From Incurvaria masculella (lineage: Eukaryota; Arthropoda; Insecta; Lepidoptera; Incurvariidae): 64,000 nt of DNA. The stretch is from positions 14,632,001-14,696,000 of the forward strand of contig OX335657.1 of assembly GCA_946894095.1 (NCBI GenBank), read 5' to 3'. The translations under genes and the position numbers were made by a program. Numbering within the stretch: the first letter of the stretch is position 1; each line of letters opens with the position of its first letter. The notes beneath the pieces were generated by a model. That model ran no database searches and was not told the origin of the DNA. It worked only from the letters and a program-made list of their open reading frames with translations. This document shows positions 1-12,420 of this stretch, in pieces.

Positions 1-80
1 ATACAAAAAACGTGATTTTTTTGTGTTAAATCTTGTACAGTGGTACGGCACCCTTCATGTGCGAGTCTAACTTGCACTGA
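1..80 (-). repeat. Interspersed repeat family C, truncated by the window edge
   Basis: It carries the end GTGATTTTTTTGTGTTAAAT and GGTACGGCACCCTTCATGTG of the family seen complete at 58843-59149. Confidence 0.7.
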
Positions 81-1407
81 GCTGGTTTATTTTAGCTGAT
101 TTGCACTTTCTTTTTGTCTAAATTAAACTTTATTCTAGCTAAATCTACCACATCCGCTTTTACTAGATCATGTTATCGCAACCGAATGGTTGTTCTGATA
201 ACACTTTATTTTATAGTTGACTCACTAAAACTGTACTTATGAAACTACTAAATAACATTAAACCAAAATATAGTTAACGTATTTTTTCTCAACATACCAT
301 AAAAATTTTAGCCATTTTTTAAGTTTCGATAATAAAACAGTACCCAGGATGAAAAACTGAAAAATAATTTAATCGTCTGCGACTTTTATTGAGATTGTAC
401 ATTATCCTTCGCAATCGAATGGTTGTTCTTAAAACACTTAATTGTATAGTAAAGTTACTAAAACCGCATAATATCGTCGCGATATTGATTAATATTGTCA
501 ATTGTTTTGAATAAAAACAAATTAAGTAAAGTATTATTTATTTAATTCTCATAACTCTTTTGAGAATAAAAACATTTTTTTTAAATCACTGATTGGCTAA
601 CATTATACCAAATAGGCATTTTATAAGAAACTAGGTGCCATTTTTCATTAATTGTTTTTTTTTATATAATCTGAAGTGGATAAATCACCTGTCACGATAT
701 TACCCCATTTTCAGAATTTTCATTAGCGCTTCAATGTAACGCGATGGTACTAATCTGGGGGGACCTATATTCTTCAGACGGACTGAAATCATTACGACAT
801 GCACGGGAAATTAACGTCGGGAATAAATTAAGTGAGACCACTTATGTTATTTTTAATTTCTGGACCCCATACGGTTCCGGATACTGCATACCATACCCAT
901 TCGTGATTATGCGTGGATAGTAGGAATAGAAGCGACCTTCAGTCCTACATGGGTTTCCAATTACGCAGTGACGTTTTCAATGATAATGCATGTTTAAAGG
1001 CTCAGTAGCGGTGCAGTATTAAAATTAATTCCTTGATTTTCCAAATATAGCGTGTAAACAGATAATAATCGGGCATAAAAAAATATTTGCGTTTCGTACG
1101 ATCTCTGCTGGTTGTATCCGCGTGTGTCGTGTGTGTACGTGCTAACAAGCTCCATCATTATTTGTACATTTGATTATTTTTGAAGATCTCTTAGCACTTA
1201 TTTACGCGTTAGTCTCTGTTTTATCGGCATTTTCGCATAGCATCAAGCAACGGTGCCAACAATCGAGGTATGGAGATTTGCGTTGCCACGAACGCACACA
1301 ATATTTCCAATAATTTGTATTGAAAATATTATTATTACTGGTACAATTAATTTGAGGTTATCCAATGACATCTGCATTGAAGCATTGTAATCAGATTTTG
1401 AAATTTT
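81..1407. other. Intergenic, nothing recognised
   Basis: AT-rich DNA. A short block (CGAATGGTTGTTCT..AAACACTT) occurs twice, near 182-210 and 416-443, as if from an old duplication. No coding signal. Confidence 0.5.
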
Positions 1408-1479
1408 CTTCGGAAGCAGGATTCGAAACTGCCACCATTGGATTTTATGTCCACTGCTCTACCGCTGAGCTATCCCGAC
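1408..1479 (-). tRNA. tRNA-like cloverleaf, probably a pseudogene or SINE head
   Basis: On the minus strand the sequence folds as a full cloverleaf: acceptor GTCGGGA/TTCCGAA (one end mismatch and one G-T pair), a D arm with GCTC/GAGC, an anticodon stem TGGA/TCCA with loop CATAAAA, and a T arm with loop TTCGAAT. Position 33 is A rather than T and pair 53-61 is T-C, both unlike working tRNAs. The loop would read TAA. It resembles a decayed tRNA-Phe. No CCA and no clear terminator. Confidence 0.5.
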
Positions 1480-2282
1480 AGTTATGTCAACTTACGATTT
1501 ATTGCATTACATCCGAATCGACACAATGCTTCTTACCCTACCACTACTATATGACACTGGTTTCGCATATTAATCCTATGCGAGGCATTTTGACTGCAAT
1601 TATTGATATATCAACTTAACGCTTCAATTTAGATGTCATTTCAAATTAATTAGATAAGGTTAATGGTCGTATCCATTAATACACAATATTATCAAGTACT
1701 TACCGTTTAAACTGGTGCAATATTTGTCGAAATTAAGGTTTCCAAGTGCGCCCACCCATTGGGCAAGTTTCAAGTTTCAAGGGCAGGACCAATTTAGTGG
1801 CCTGGAGTAACACCGGGGCACTAAAGTGGCATCGCACACAGTAAAACCATAAGTTCGACGTATATATAATAAAAACATTTTGACCAAATTATTTGTTATA
1901 ACTAAATATTTATTTGAAGAACAGATATTAAAAAGAACACTCAACAACGCGATAACAAACAAAATTAACTATGAAACAATGTCGCACTTTCGAGGACACG
2001 CGACACAATCTAACACACAATAACGAATGCACAGAAAACTGATAAACACATATAGCAAGAAACAGCTCCCCTACTTGATTACCTGTATATTCTGTGACAG
2101 GCACTTAATGTAATACCACTGTTGCACAGCAACGGTGTAAACCTAAGGACACATAAAATACTGGTATCTTAAACAGTCCCAAATCTTGCTGCTGTATATA
2201 GCTGCAATGATAAATCAGCAGTCACCTATGTAAACATTACTGTCAGTATGAATGCAAGACTGGTGGGCTAGAATCCTTGCAC
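1480..2282. other. Intergenic, nothing recognised
   Basis: No coding, RNA or repeat signal that I can support. Confidence 0.5.
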
Positions 2283-2832
2283 TTAAGGTGTCCCTTCCCG
2301 GCGGGACTAACTCATTCGCGGGCACGGTACAAAACCGTGCCATTGCGCTCTGGGACCTTCTTAGTTTCAGAGAAAATGACAGGCTCCGTGACGACGCCGA
2401 TGCAACATGTCCACAAGGCAGACAATGCGCATAGTGTTTGATTTGGTAAGATTTACGAAAATTTTAATTACAAACCGACTTCTAGCTAATCGTAAACCAC
2501 GACCGCTGTAGTCAAAAATCTAACAAAAACCAAATAAATCATAAATCTTGATTAAATAAGCTATGTCTGATGACTAATCTATTTACGATGTTCTTACTTT
2601 ATCATTGCGTAATCCACCTCCAAAGTTATTGTATAAAACGCGCGAAAAATTCGAACTTTCGGACCTTATAACTTAGAAACCAAACACAATTGTACAATGC
2701 CAATGATCATCAGACATCTCGTTCGATCAAGTAAAGCTATTTTCATCAAAATTTTGAATCTCTGACAAGAAATATGGGCGTGATCTTATTTCCCCGTTTG
2801 TATGGGGAGTTGAGCGGGATGGCCCACCTTAA
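2283..2832 (+). mobile_element. TTAA-flanked MITE, family B, copy 1
   Basis: Starts TTAAGGTGTCCCTTCCCG and ends GGATGGCCCACCTTAA. Short inverted ends, no coding capacity. The left end carries a conserved palindrome, GCACGGTACAAAACCGTGC. TTAA target use suggests mobilisation by a piggyBac-type transposase (inference). Confidence 0.8.
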
Positions 2833-3131
2833 CTCAATGAAATTGTTATTTTACAGCTTCCTTTATACATTTTCTGGCTTCATGGTTGTTCCCGCACGTG
2901 ACTATATTTAAGTTTAAGTAGGCTTTTCTTTATCCCCACGCAAAGAATCTACAAACTTTGGTTAATCTTTTGTAAATACTTTACCAGCGAGAACAAGGCA
3001 TTTTTATAAAAAAGCTTTGTAAGAAGCTTATTAAAATGAACACAACTTTTAAATCACACGGTTTTATTTTCCTAGACGTTTCCTAACAAGCTTAGCGGTA
3101 TTTAATTACGCCGTTAAATTCGACTCAAATT

Positions 3132-3682
3132 TTAATCCCATTAGATCCTGATCAACTCCCGATACAAACGGGGAAAGAAGATCACGCACATATTACTTGT
3201 CAGATATCCCAAATTTTGCTCAAAATAGCTTTATTTGATTGAACTAGATGTCTGATGACCGTTGACATTGTAAAATTGTGTTTGGTTCCTAAGTTATAAG
3301 GTCAGAAAGTTCGGATTTTTCGCGCGTTTTATGTAATAAATTTGGTGGTAGATTACGCAATGATAAAGTAAGAATATCTTAAAAAAATTAGTCATCGGAC
3401 ATAGCTTATTTAATCAAGATTTATAATCTATTTAGTTATTGTTCGATATTTGACTACAGCGGTCGTGGTTTACTTTTAGCTATAAGTCGTTTTGTAATTA
3501 AAATTTTCGTAAATCTTACCAAATCATACACTATACACATTGTCTTTTTTGTGGACATGTTGCATCTTCCTCATCACGGAGCCTGTCTTTTTCTTTGAAA
3601 CAGAGAAGGTCCCAGAGCGCAACGGCACGGTTTTGTACCGTGCCCGCGATTGAGTTAGTGCCGCCGGGTTGGGCCACCTTAA
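3132..3682 (-). mobile_element. TTAA-flanked MITE, family B, copy 2
   Basis: Same family as 2283-2832, in opposite orientation, ending GGGTTGGGCCACCTTAA. The two copies face each other 300 bases apart. Confidence 0.8.
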
Positions 3683-3944
3683 GACTCAGTGTCTACATTA
3701 CATTAACGTTAAAAACTTTTTTCCAAGTTTAGAACTACATGCTATTTTTTACATATCTTTTTTTTATTTTTATCATATGCTTACGAATAAAGATAAGGTT
3801 ATAACCGTGAATAAAGTTCGATTTTGGCTCTAATAAAATTGAGTCGCGGTTGGTATGGCCCAGTGACGCGGACGGTCAGCTTTTTAATTAGTCAGAATAT
3901 TTTTTTTACGTAAAAAGGTGATGCCCATTAAGAAATGTGATATG

Positions 3945-4135
3945 TACATATGTACAATCGATCGCAAAGCAAGGACACATTATCAAAAGAAAGAGCCCTG
4001 TAAGGCTGGACCAGAACCAGCAAATCATACCATTCGCAGGTATTACGTCTACCAATTTCGCCACCTGCTTTATACGCATAATTTGGATCCCACAGTCCTT
4101 CCTCCCGTAATCAATGCCTCCTACTAACAGATATT
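3945..4135 (-). mobile_element. Second SINE family, tRNA-Leu-like head
   Basis: On the minus strand, AGGTGGCGAAATTGGTAGAC (A box) and GCTGGTTCTGGTCCAGCC (B box), then a tail with AATGTGTCCTTGCTTTGCG. The head resembles tRNA-Leu. Related copies at 8066-8210 and 56041-56255. Confidence 0.7.
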
Positions 4136-4277
4136 CAAGATTATACCTACATACATTGATTTAACGCTTCGACTGCAAAGATAATTAGTTTTAGAGCAAA
4201 TATTTTCCGCGCTAAGGGCCTTTTTCACCTTTTACTGATTAGCTTAGGTCTTTTTTAGCAGCTAGGTAGTATTCCGT

Positions 4278-4644
4278 CATTATTCCCACCCATATAAAGT
4301 TGTTTGCACACATAACGGCAAAAGTATTGCACTTTAAGCCACGAATTAATAATAAAAGTTTAATATAGTCATATTACTTGCAGCGAAAACAATTTCACAA
4401 TTTCAAGATTATTGGTTTTGTTACAATTTATTTAAATACAATTTTTACTTAACAGCGCCATCTAACGGTGTAAAACTTCTAATCGGCAATTACAACATAA
4501 CCATTAAACCTGAAATTGTGAATATGTTTTCGCTGCGACTACTATGGCTATTATTTAATATTTTTGACGAATTCGTGCCTTAAAGTGCAATACTTTTTGC
4601 GTTCTGTGTAAAAAAAAACATTGTATGGGTCGGAACATCCTTAA
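4278..4644 (+). mobile_element. TTAA-flanked MITE, family A, left end decayed
   Basis: Inverted ends of about 75 bp enclose CAGCGCCATCTAACGGTG. The left end lacks the usual TTAAGGCTGTTCCG. The right end, GGTCGGAACATCCTTAA, is intact. Confidence 0.75.
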
Positions 4645-4649
4645 ATGTT

Positions 4650-5197
4650 CAGATCCAACAGTTTACGCCTGATAATGCGTACACAAATTATATTTATTTC
4701 AAATACATTATTTTAATGTCAAAGCACGTTTATGTTACTCAACATTGTAAATGAACCAAAGTTTATAATGCTCTAACTGCGATACACCTATTGTCACTGT
4801 AATTAGATACTAATATCGCCACACTTTCGTGGTCCCAAATGGTTTAGCTTCGAAGTCATTACATTTTTTCTATCCTTAATCTTTTCATATGTTTGATAAA
4901 GACAACAGGTAAAGACGAAATTTTCTGCATTGGAATAAGTTCTTTTTTTTTATTGCGCGTTTTTGATCATCAATTGTTATAATATAATACTAAAGCAATG
5001 TGTTATTATTTATCTTGTACGCGCGAGTGTCACGCGTGAGTTGCGTTGCCTGGCCTACGCCAAAGATGACATCATAAAGAAAATCAGGAGAATGTTCATT
5101 TCTTTAACTTGTTTAGGTAGGAAACAACTTTTTCATTTAGAGTTTTTGTCAATAATATTATTAGGACATTCAAAAAATTCATTACTTAAAAGGTCCA
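4650..5197. other. Spacer between two family A MITEs
   Basis: No feature. The frame that starts at 4963 runs into the MITE and is not a gene. Confidence 0.45.
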
Positions 5198-5566
5198 TTA
5201 AGGCTGTTCCGACCCATATAAACTTGTTTGCACACATAACGCAAAAAGTATTGCACTTTAAGCCACGAATTAATAATAACAGTTTAATATAGTCATATTA
5301 CTTGCAGCGAAAACAATTTCACAATTTCAGGATTATTGGTTTTGTTACAATTTATTTAAATACGATTTTTATTCAACAGCGCCATCTAACGGTGTGAAAC
5401 TTCTAATCGGCAATTACAACGAAACCATTAAACCTGAAATTGTGAATATGTTTTCGCTGCATCTACTATGGCTAAATTTAATATTTTTGACGAATTCGTG
5501 CCTTAAAGTGCAATACTTTTTGCGTTCTGTGTAAAAAAAACATTGTATGGGTTGGAACATCCTTAA
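5198..5566 (+). mobile_element. TTAA-flanked MITE, family A, complete
   Basis: Starts TTAAGGCTGTTCCGACCCAT and ends GGTTGGAACATCCTTAA. Inverted ends of about 75 bp include TTGCACTTTAAG and its partner. No coding capacity. Confidence 0.85.
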
Positions 5567-6082
5567 ACAAAAAATAAACATAAGCCACATTAAAAAAAAA
5601 AATTATACATTAAATAAAATATAACTACTTTGTGAATATAGTTCAAGGTTGGACTACATTAATAAAGTATATATTTTTAAGCTTGCTTTCTTTAATGCAT
5701 GTATCCTTGCATCACGGTCAATTCAAAATAGAAAATATACAGCTGCAGCTGGAACGGAATTTACAAATAAGTGGATATCAGTTTTCGAGTGAAGTTTATT
5801 GAGGACAGACTAGGTATATAAATAGATTTATAGAAGCAGGCAAGATGTTGAGTACTGGTGTTCCACCAATACTTTGACCACAGGCCCATTATCTAGTTTA
5901 AGTTGTGTTTATAACTACCGTAACATTCTGGAGATACATAATTCAAAGAGGCGCCAAGACGTTATCTGCCTACATATATGCTCTTAGCGGCTCTGGAAAT
6001 TTTGTTTCAAAATTATGTATATAGGAATCGTAGGGCAGTTAATAAAGTTCTGGGTTACCTTGCATGACAAAAGTAAAAGACG

Positions 6083-6436
6083 TTAAGAGTATAATGAGGT
6101 GACCAAATTCCATACAATGTATAGTGCCTGTTTCCTCAGTAAAATTAAGAAATATTTTTTCCGAAATTGTACACATTAAATAAATCAACTAAGAGCTAGG
6201 ACTAGACGATTTGTTTTTTTGATAACTTAACTTGAATCCATAATATACGCATTTTTGTATTTGTATACAAATGTTTAGATTCGCATCTGACAGATATAAG
6301 TTAAACAAAAACGTACTGGCGTAGCTCTCAGTTCGTTTATTTAATGTCCAAAATATCAGATGAATATTTCTTAATTTGACTGAGGAAACAGGCACGAGCC
6401 ATTGTATGGAACTTGATCACCTCATTATCCTCTTAA
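6083..6436. mobile_element. TTAA-flanked MITE with 75-bp inverted ends
   Basis: The left end TTAAGAGTATAATGAGGTGA and the right end TCACCTCATTATCCTCTTAA are near-perfect inverted repeats that extend through GTGCCTGTTTCCTCAGT and its partner at 6380-6396. About 200 bases of unique interior, no protein. Confidence 0.82.
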
Positions 6437-6579
6437 GAACGTAACAAAAGCTGATTTCATTCAATTCTATGAAGGCATAAATGAAACCACATCTTATTAT
6501 TAAAAAAACTTTCAAAGTTAACTACAACAAAATTTGAAATTTCAAAAAGATGAAAAATACATCGATGGTCTAGCTCTAA

Positions 6580-6675
6580 CCTATTCTTTGAAACAGAGAA
6601 GGTCCCAGAGCGCAACAGCACGGTTTTTTAACATGCCCGCGAATGATTTAGTCCCGCCGGGTTGGGCCACCTTAA
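6580..6675 (-). mobile_element. Family B MITE, terminal fragment
   Basis: Only the last 95 bases of the family B left end (CCCGCCGGGTTGGGCCACC then TTAA), on the minus strand. Confidence 0.75.
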
Positions 6676-6857
6676 CTTAATATCTAGATCATCAATCTAC
6701 AAATTAAATTGTTTACTAACGAAATTAACTCTAGTATTTTTTTAATATAATTACTTGTTGTTATAATTACGTCGTTACAAACTGAAGGACATTCATTCGA
6801 CGAACTGAGCAGGATTATCAAATATAATATAACCTTAATGCCCATGGGTCTTCTTAT

Positions 6858-7199
6858 ATCTACACCATGCGAGAGGTCTGGGTTCAAATCCTCGCCCCGG
6901 TCATGCAGCACTTTCTTTCTCTTGATTTTTTCATTTCATTTCTTTCCGAATGCGAGCTGTTCCATGGTTCGGAACCCATGGAAAACTGGCTACTAGGTGG
7001 TATGGTTAAGCCCGCCCAGGTTGGTACCATCGCATTGGATGAAACTAAGGTTGAAGCGGCAATTTAAAATTATCCGTGTTTTCCATCTAGTTCAATGTAG
7101 CCGTGCTCATAAAGGGTAGGTCCTGGCATGGCATATAACTCCTTCGGGAATGTCCTGTAGTTGTGTGACATTAGCAATCCATGTCAGATTCTATAAAAA
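6858..7199 (+). mobile_element. SINE with tRNA-like head
   Basis: B box GGTTCAAATCC at 6880-6890, then the shared SINE body (GGTTGGTACCATCGCATTGG, GAAGCGGCAAT, CCAGTTCAATGTAGCC-type block, GGTCCTGGCATGGCA) and an A-rich end. The open frame at 6867-7067 is part of this element. Confidence 0.8.
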
Positions 7200-7725
7200 A
7201 TGTTGAAGATGCTGGTGAAAAATAATTAAAAAAAAATAAAAAAGGGATTTTTACTTACATCATCTTTATCTTTGGTAAACTTAGTTACATTGAATATACC
7301 GAAAGATAAACTAAACAAGAACGTCAGAATATCTAGAATGTCGCTCTCGGCCCGCAGCCAGTACCTACTTCAGCGAAGGCCGTACTAGTAAAGGTCCTGT
7401 CTGCCACGCACTAGAGGTGTGAAGAGATGGAACGCCTTTGTACGGCGTGTCAGAGCATGTAGTAAGCACGTAGTTCTGTATGTAAGTATGTACGGATGTT
7501 CGTGACAGATCTGTCCGTATCTTGTGCGGGCTCGCTTTGGAATAGGTAATCAGCATCCCATCCGTCCCTCGAAGATAGATGGAGTTGATCCCTGGAAAGA
7601 CGAAAGTGGACGTACGTAACTACACATGTATGTTTTGAGCCCATGGTGACATTAATAGATGGAGCCAAGATAACGACTCATGCGGTAACTATAGATTATG
7701 TAACGCACATAGAAATAAAAAAAAA
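7200..7725. other. Intergenic, nothing recognised
   Basis: GC content is a little higher near 7340-7600 with overlapping minus-strand frames, but no family or start context stands out. Confidence 0.4.
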
Positions 7726-8007
7726 CTGGCCAAGTGCGAGTCGGGCTCGCACACGAAGGGTTCGGTACCATCGAACAAGATTTAACACAAAAAAATCACG
7801 TTTTTTGTATGGGGTATTCTTATAATATTTATATGTTTTTTTTACCTATTGTTGTTATGGCGGCAAAATAATTACACACTCTGCAAAAATGTCAGCTGCC
7901 TATCTATTACGGTTCATGAGATGCAGCCCTGTGACGGACGGACGGACGGGCGGACAGCCAAGGCTTAGTAATGCCGTTAGCACCCTTTGGGTACGAAACC
8001 CTAAAAA
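7726..8007 (+). repeat. Interspersed repeat family C
   Basis: Begins CTGGCCAAGTGCGAGTCGGG, contains the ACGG-rich run GACGGACGGACGGGCGG, and ends GGTACGAAACCCTAAAAA. GGGTTCGGTACC near the start and GGGTACGAAACCC near the end are inverted partners. Type unclear (MITE-like or SINE-like). Confidence 0.8.
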
Positions 8008-8065
8008 TTTACGAAAATTTTCTTACTAAGCATGTGCGTCGCTTATTCCTTCGAATTTGATTTTT

Positions 8066-8210
8066 ATGTATGTATAATCGACCGTGAAGCAAGGACACAT
8101 TAATTAAAGAAAGATCCCTGTAATCATTGGTTAGACGCAATACCCGCGAATGGTATGTTTTGCTGGTTCGTGTCCAGCCTTGCAGTGCATATATTCGTAA
8201 AGTAGTTCTT
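8066..8210 (+). mobile_element. tRNA-Leu-like SINE, rearranged
   Basis: The head (ATTGGTTAGACGCAATACC and GCTGGTTCGTGTCCAGCC) is on the plus strand, but the tail motif GAAGCAAGGACACATTAATT lies before it on the opposite strand, so two pieces are joined in inverse. Confidence 0.6.
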
Positions 8211-8938
8211 TTTAAAGGGATATTTTTTTCTTGCAATATTTTTACCATCATTTTCATAAAACTATTGTAAAAATAATTGTTTTTTTCTAATACGAGAAAA
8301 ATTAACACTAACCAACATCGGAAGGTTATATTTTAACATCATTTATTTATTTTAGCTTTAAACTGGGAACGTATACATTGGTTTGTCTTTTATTTTACTT
8401 GGATTATGAAAGTAGGATTTTTACTTTAAAAGTGTACGTTGCGATAAAGGACTGTTTATTATCGCGTCACTTCATTCCAGATAAAATTCAATCAATAGGT
8501 GTTTACCAATGTTTTATTGAATACTCTTAACCCATATTTCCTGTTCAATAGATATTCATGCAAACTTCAAAGGTTTGTTTGCCGCTTCGTTCGTTCATCT
8601 AATTTTTAGGATATAACACACACATGCTACAGCTGGGAATCCAGAAGGTACACAAATAGACCTCTTCACGCCTCAAAGGATTAGATGTCGGGTCAATGAG
8701 TAATTTTCTCTTCTTTAATGTTCTATGGACCTAGCTTTCATTGTTTCCTTTTACCACAAAAGCTAACTTTTTCTCTAGAAATTAAAATACTCTACTTGTA
8801 AGGTTTCGAACATACTTTTCAGAAATATTATTACATACTCTGAAATCATAAATTAAAATTCTCTTTTCAAATAATGTTTGCGACCAAGTAAAGATATAAC
8901 ATTGTTTTTTTCTAATAAGTTAAAAACTCTGTACTTTT

Positions 8939-9015
8939 CAGGGTTCCGGACCCAAAGGGTGCCAACGGGACCCTATTACCTACCCTCCCCTGTCCGTCCG
9001 CCCGTTATTCTCTCG
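8939..9015 (-). repeat. Family C fragment
   Basis: GGGTTCCGGACCCAAAGGGT through CTGTCCGTCCGCCCG, the end of family C on the minus strand. Confidence 0.7.
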
Positions 9016-9320
9016 TCAGACCTTCTGCACTTGACTGCATTGATGACAAGAAAAAAAATGCTTTTTTGTATGAAAAAACTTGAAATTTTTATTTCTTATT
9101 ACAAACTCTAAATTTGTGCACTAGACACGGGTATATCTTGAAAACCTTCAAGGGAAAAAGATTTCTGATTTTAACCATCATACATAATCGACCACGAACA
9201 TCAAATTTTTGCCCGTAGGCCGGCATAGTCTAGGTTTATTTTCATGCTTAACTTTTGCATTATATTTAAAATAGATCTTATGCATAGGTCAATTAGTCAG
9301 TATTTAAAATCGTATGTAGA

Positions 9321-9430
9321 ATCGACCGTGAAGGTAGGACACATTCATTCAAGAAATAGAGCTTTAAAATAAAACAAAATTGGACATTTATTTCTTTAAT
9401 TAACGTGTCCTTGCTTCACAGTTTATTATA
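9321..9430. repeat. Two facing copies of the tRNA-Leu-SINE tail
   Basis: ATCGACCGTGAAGGTAGGAC and GTGTCCTTGCTTCACAG face each other about 60 bases apart. No head between. Confidence 0.6.
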
Positions 9431-10227
9431 AATATAATAAAATTAATAGTTAACATGATCATAAGCAACCATAAGTAGTTCGTATTCGTATAAGTACATA
9501 AACTCGTACGTAAATTCACATTTACAGCGACGAAAATACTGTCGATATAACGTAACCTTGAACCCTGAAATTAAAATTATAGGAACTAAAGTACCTAGGC
9601 CATGACTTCCCAGATGCCTTTGTGTTCGCTAAAAGGGAAGTCGTTCAAAAGCCAGCGACGTAATTTTTCCATTACGCCGTATTGTAATGTATTTTATGTG
9701 ATTCGTTCTTTGTTTGAGGACGTGTCCTTAGGGCAGGACGCAGACAGTTCAAATCTTAAGACGTGGCCGTTATTACAACTTTTGCAATATTTTAATTTGT
9801 TTTAATTTATAGAATGACCGCCAAAATTTTTATTAAGTCGGGAGAAATATAGATGCAATGTTAATATTATGCCACTTAATTGGAGTAAGCATTTCATGAA
9901 TATTAAAATCGAATCAACTTAGGATTATAAATATTTGTCGAACTTACGGTATCACGGTGCGCGATGCCGTTCTTAGCCGACATGTTTCACCTCCATAAAT
10001 ATTGAAAAAATCGTTTTTTTTATCATTTTCATTTATTACTGTTAAATTTACGGAAATAAAAACAAACTTTCCTTATGGATGATAAGAATTTGCGTTAGTC
10101 CTGGATGTTTAAAAGAAACTCTTCGATCCTTTGTTATTTTACTACATATTGAGTACCGACGTAGTTCGTATAGGTACTGGTAAAGTACCTATACGATAAT
10201 GTACCTATGATAAAGTACCTATATTTG

Positions 10228-10320
10228 AGCGCTGCCCGACGATGCCCATGGGATTTCAAACGTTCAGGGGGGCCACGAAGATCATGCCGGCCGGCCAGGT
10301 GCCGGTGTAAGGAACACATT
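10228..10320 (+). repeat. Dispersed repeat family D
   Basis: GATGCCCATGGGATTTCAAA and GATCATGCCGGCCGGCCAGG. Inverse copy at 11716-11836, and a short related piece near 50825-50850. Confidence 0.55.
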
Positions 10321-10888
10321 TTGTGAAGTAATGTTAAACGGCCAACTAAAGGAAAATATTCATTTTAATTTTTAGTAAACTCCTCCACTATTCAAATCGT
10401 CTAAAAATTTTTTTTCTTACGTTTATTATTATTTTCTTTTAACCGCAAGAGATAATGCAATTTTGAAATGAGTACACGTTGTTGTAATGCTGAATGCAGG
10501 TGTGTAGAGCCACATTTCGAATTATTTAATTTGTAATGGTACGGATAATGTAAAAATATTTAAAAATATGAAACAGTTTATTAAAAATCAACACTTCATT
10601 TTAGTTTGCCGTAAAACATTATTTCACAGGATTTGTTCCTTATAAGCGACACCATTGACTGGTGCAAAAATACAGGTGCTTTATATTTCTCAAAATCAAC
10701 AAGTTAGATTCCAGGCTAGAAAAAAATCGAATCATACAGTATTTGTTTTTATTAAAATCGGCCCTATGACTCCTTTGAGTGTTATTCGCTATTTCTTATA
10801 GTTTAGGATTTGGCCCTGAATGCCCACTTGAAAAATTCACCCTGCAAATGTGATTCAAATCTTTGATTGAAATGACTCATTTACCCCT

Positions 10889-11006
10889 GATTTCACCACC
10901 TCCAGTTACCTGAAATCCGTAAGTTAACTTTCGGCTACATGCAATATTTGTATGATGTAACTGAAAGATAACTTTGGGATTTTTGTAGCTGGAGGTGGTG
11001 GAACCG
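10889..11006. mobile_element. Short foldback MITE
   Basis: Imperfect palindrome from TTTCACCACCTCCAGTTACC to CTGGAGGTGGTGGAA with about 50-base arms. The same family interrupts exon 1 copy 5 at 19187-19305. Confidence 0.72.
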
Positions 11007-11715
11007 GGCATTAGTCGAATACAATATTACATCACGCTTCACACAACAACATATGAGATTTGTGGCAAATAAATCAACAAAGTCAGTGGTCTCCCGAAAA
11101 TCCCATAATAGGATGCATTGTAGATTCCAGTTCTTGAAACATATATTTCGTCGCAAATATTAAAGTTGTAAAATGTGGCCAAGGTAAAATGACTGTAAAT
11201 TGATAACACATTTTCATATGTGACGAAGGGGAATGATAATATGTACATTTACCTTGCATTATTACGAAGAAGTCGGATGTATGCAAGGACAACGAATGCC
11301 TTGCCGACTTGAAAGGAAGAAAAGCTGCTCTCAAAGGACTTCATATTTTAATCTTCAGGAATATAATATTGTAGGAGTGATTTTTTTTCCTGTCTGAGAT
11401 GTGAGTGCCATTTTACCTGTCTTAGATAGTTGTGACTTTTTTCTAGATCGTAACGTGTGACATTTCGCTTTTGGGGTCTAAATCTTCGTTTATTTTCACT
11501 GATGACTTACCTATATACAAGAGCGCTGTAAAACAACATACGATTTATTAAATGTTTATTTTCTTAATAAATTTAATTTATTTTGTCATTTATCGGCCAC
11601 CATGAAATGACATTTAATAATCCCGTTATGCTCAGATACTCAATCATTGTTGTTACCTAGTAATATGTATAAACGAAATATAAATAGAAGCATTGCATTC
11701 CCTGCGGAGATGTCT

Positions 11716-11836
11716 CCCTCAAAGTACAATCTGGGGTCTTTCAAACATGGTGTGAGGAACCGCCTGGTCGGCCGGCATGATTTTCGTAGCCCCCGTGAAA
11801 GTTCGAAAGCCCATGGGCGTTTCGGGCATCTCTAAT
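11716..11836 (-). repeat. Dispersed repeat family D, inverse copy
   Basis: GGTCGGCCGGCATGATTTTC and GAAAGCCCATGGGCGTTTC match 10228-10320 in reverse. Confidence 0.55.
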
Positions 11837-12061
11837 ATTAGGTTCTGGGGTACGCAAAAACGCTTAACATAAAAAAGGTACATACAATCATATAAATAGA
11901 CACTGTTTCGAAAATAGTGGGCAGAAGTGAGATTTTAGATTAGATAGCTTTCTGTAAGATGTCAATATAAATATTTTAACCTTAGAAGAATCTTCATGAT
12001 TTGAATTATTTTAAGAAACAATAATTTCATCGACAATCTTTTTTTCGTATGTTATATTAGT

Positions 12062-12408
12062 CATTTGCAAGGTTTTGACCATTGATACCTTTTGTTATAT
12101 GTCACGTGGTATCGAGACACGATTTTTTTCTTTTTTTTTTCTAAGTTACATAAATCCCAAATTTCGTCATATTTTTATTCATCCTCGGGGGTTTGGGAGG
12201 TCATAAGTAAATTTCATGGAATTAACTTCATCAAATAATATTATTTATGAGACAGGGATACATCGTCTCCTTTTTTTTTGCTGTTCAATAATAAATAATG
12301 GTTTATGAATTAATAATGAAAATAATAATGGTTTAAAGTAGGGGTTTGGTAATTTTCAACAATAAAAAAAAAACATTTGACAACAGGTATAATGGGTCAA
12401 AACCTTGC
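12062..12408. mobile_element. MITE with about 27-bp inverted ends
   Basis: Left ATTTGCAAGGTTTTGACC and right GGTCAAAACCTTGCAAAT are inverted partners. The interior is AT-rich and noncoding. It abuts the element at 12421-12976. Confidence 0.7.
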
Positions 12409-12420
12409 AAATTACCCCAC

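Larger units (their letters stand above)
8211..10227. other. Intergenic, only repeat fragments
   Basis: Holds the family C piece and the facing SINE tails listed separately. The frame at 9602-9805 is unremarkable. Confidence 0.45.

Noticed and set aside
1408..1479. A working tRNA gene
   Set aside because: T33 is missing, the T-stem closing pair is broken and one acceptor pair is lost. I list it only as tRNA-like.
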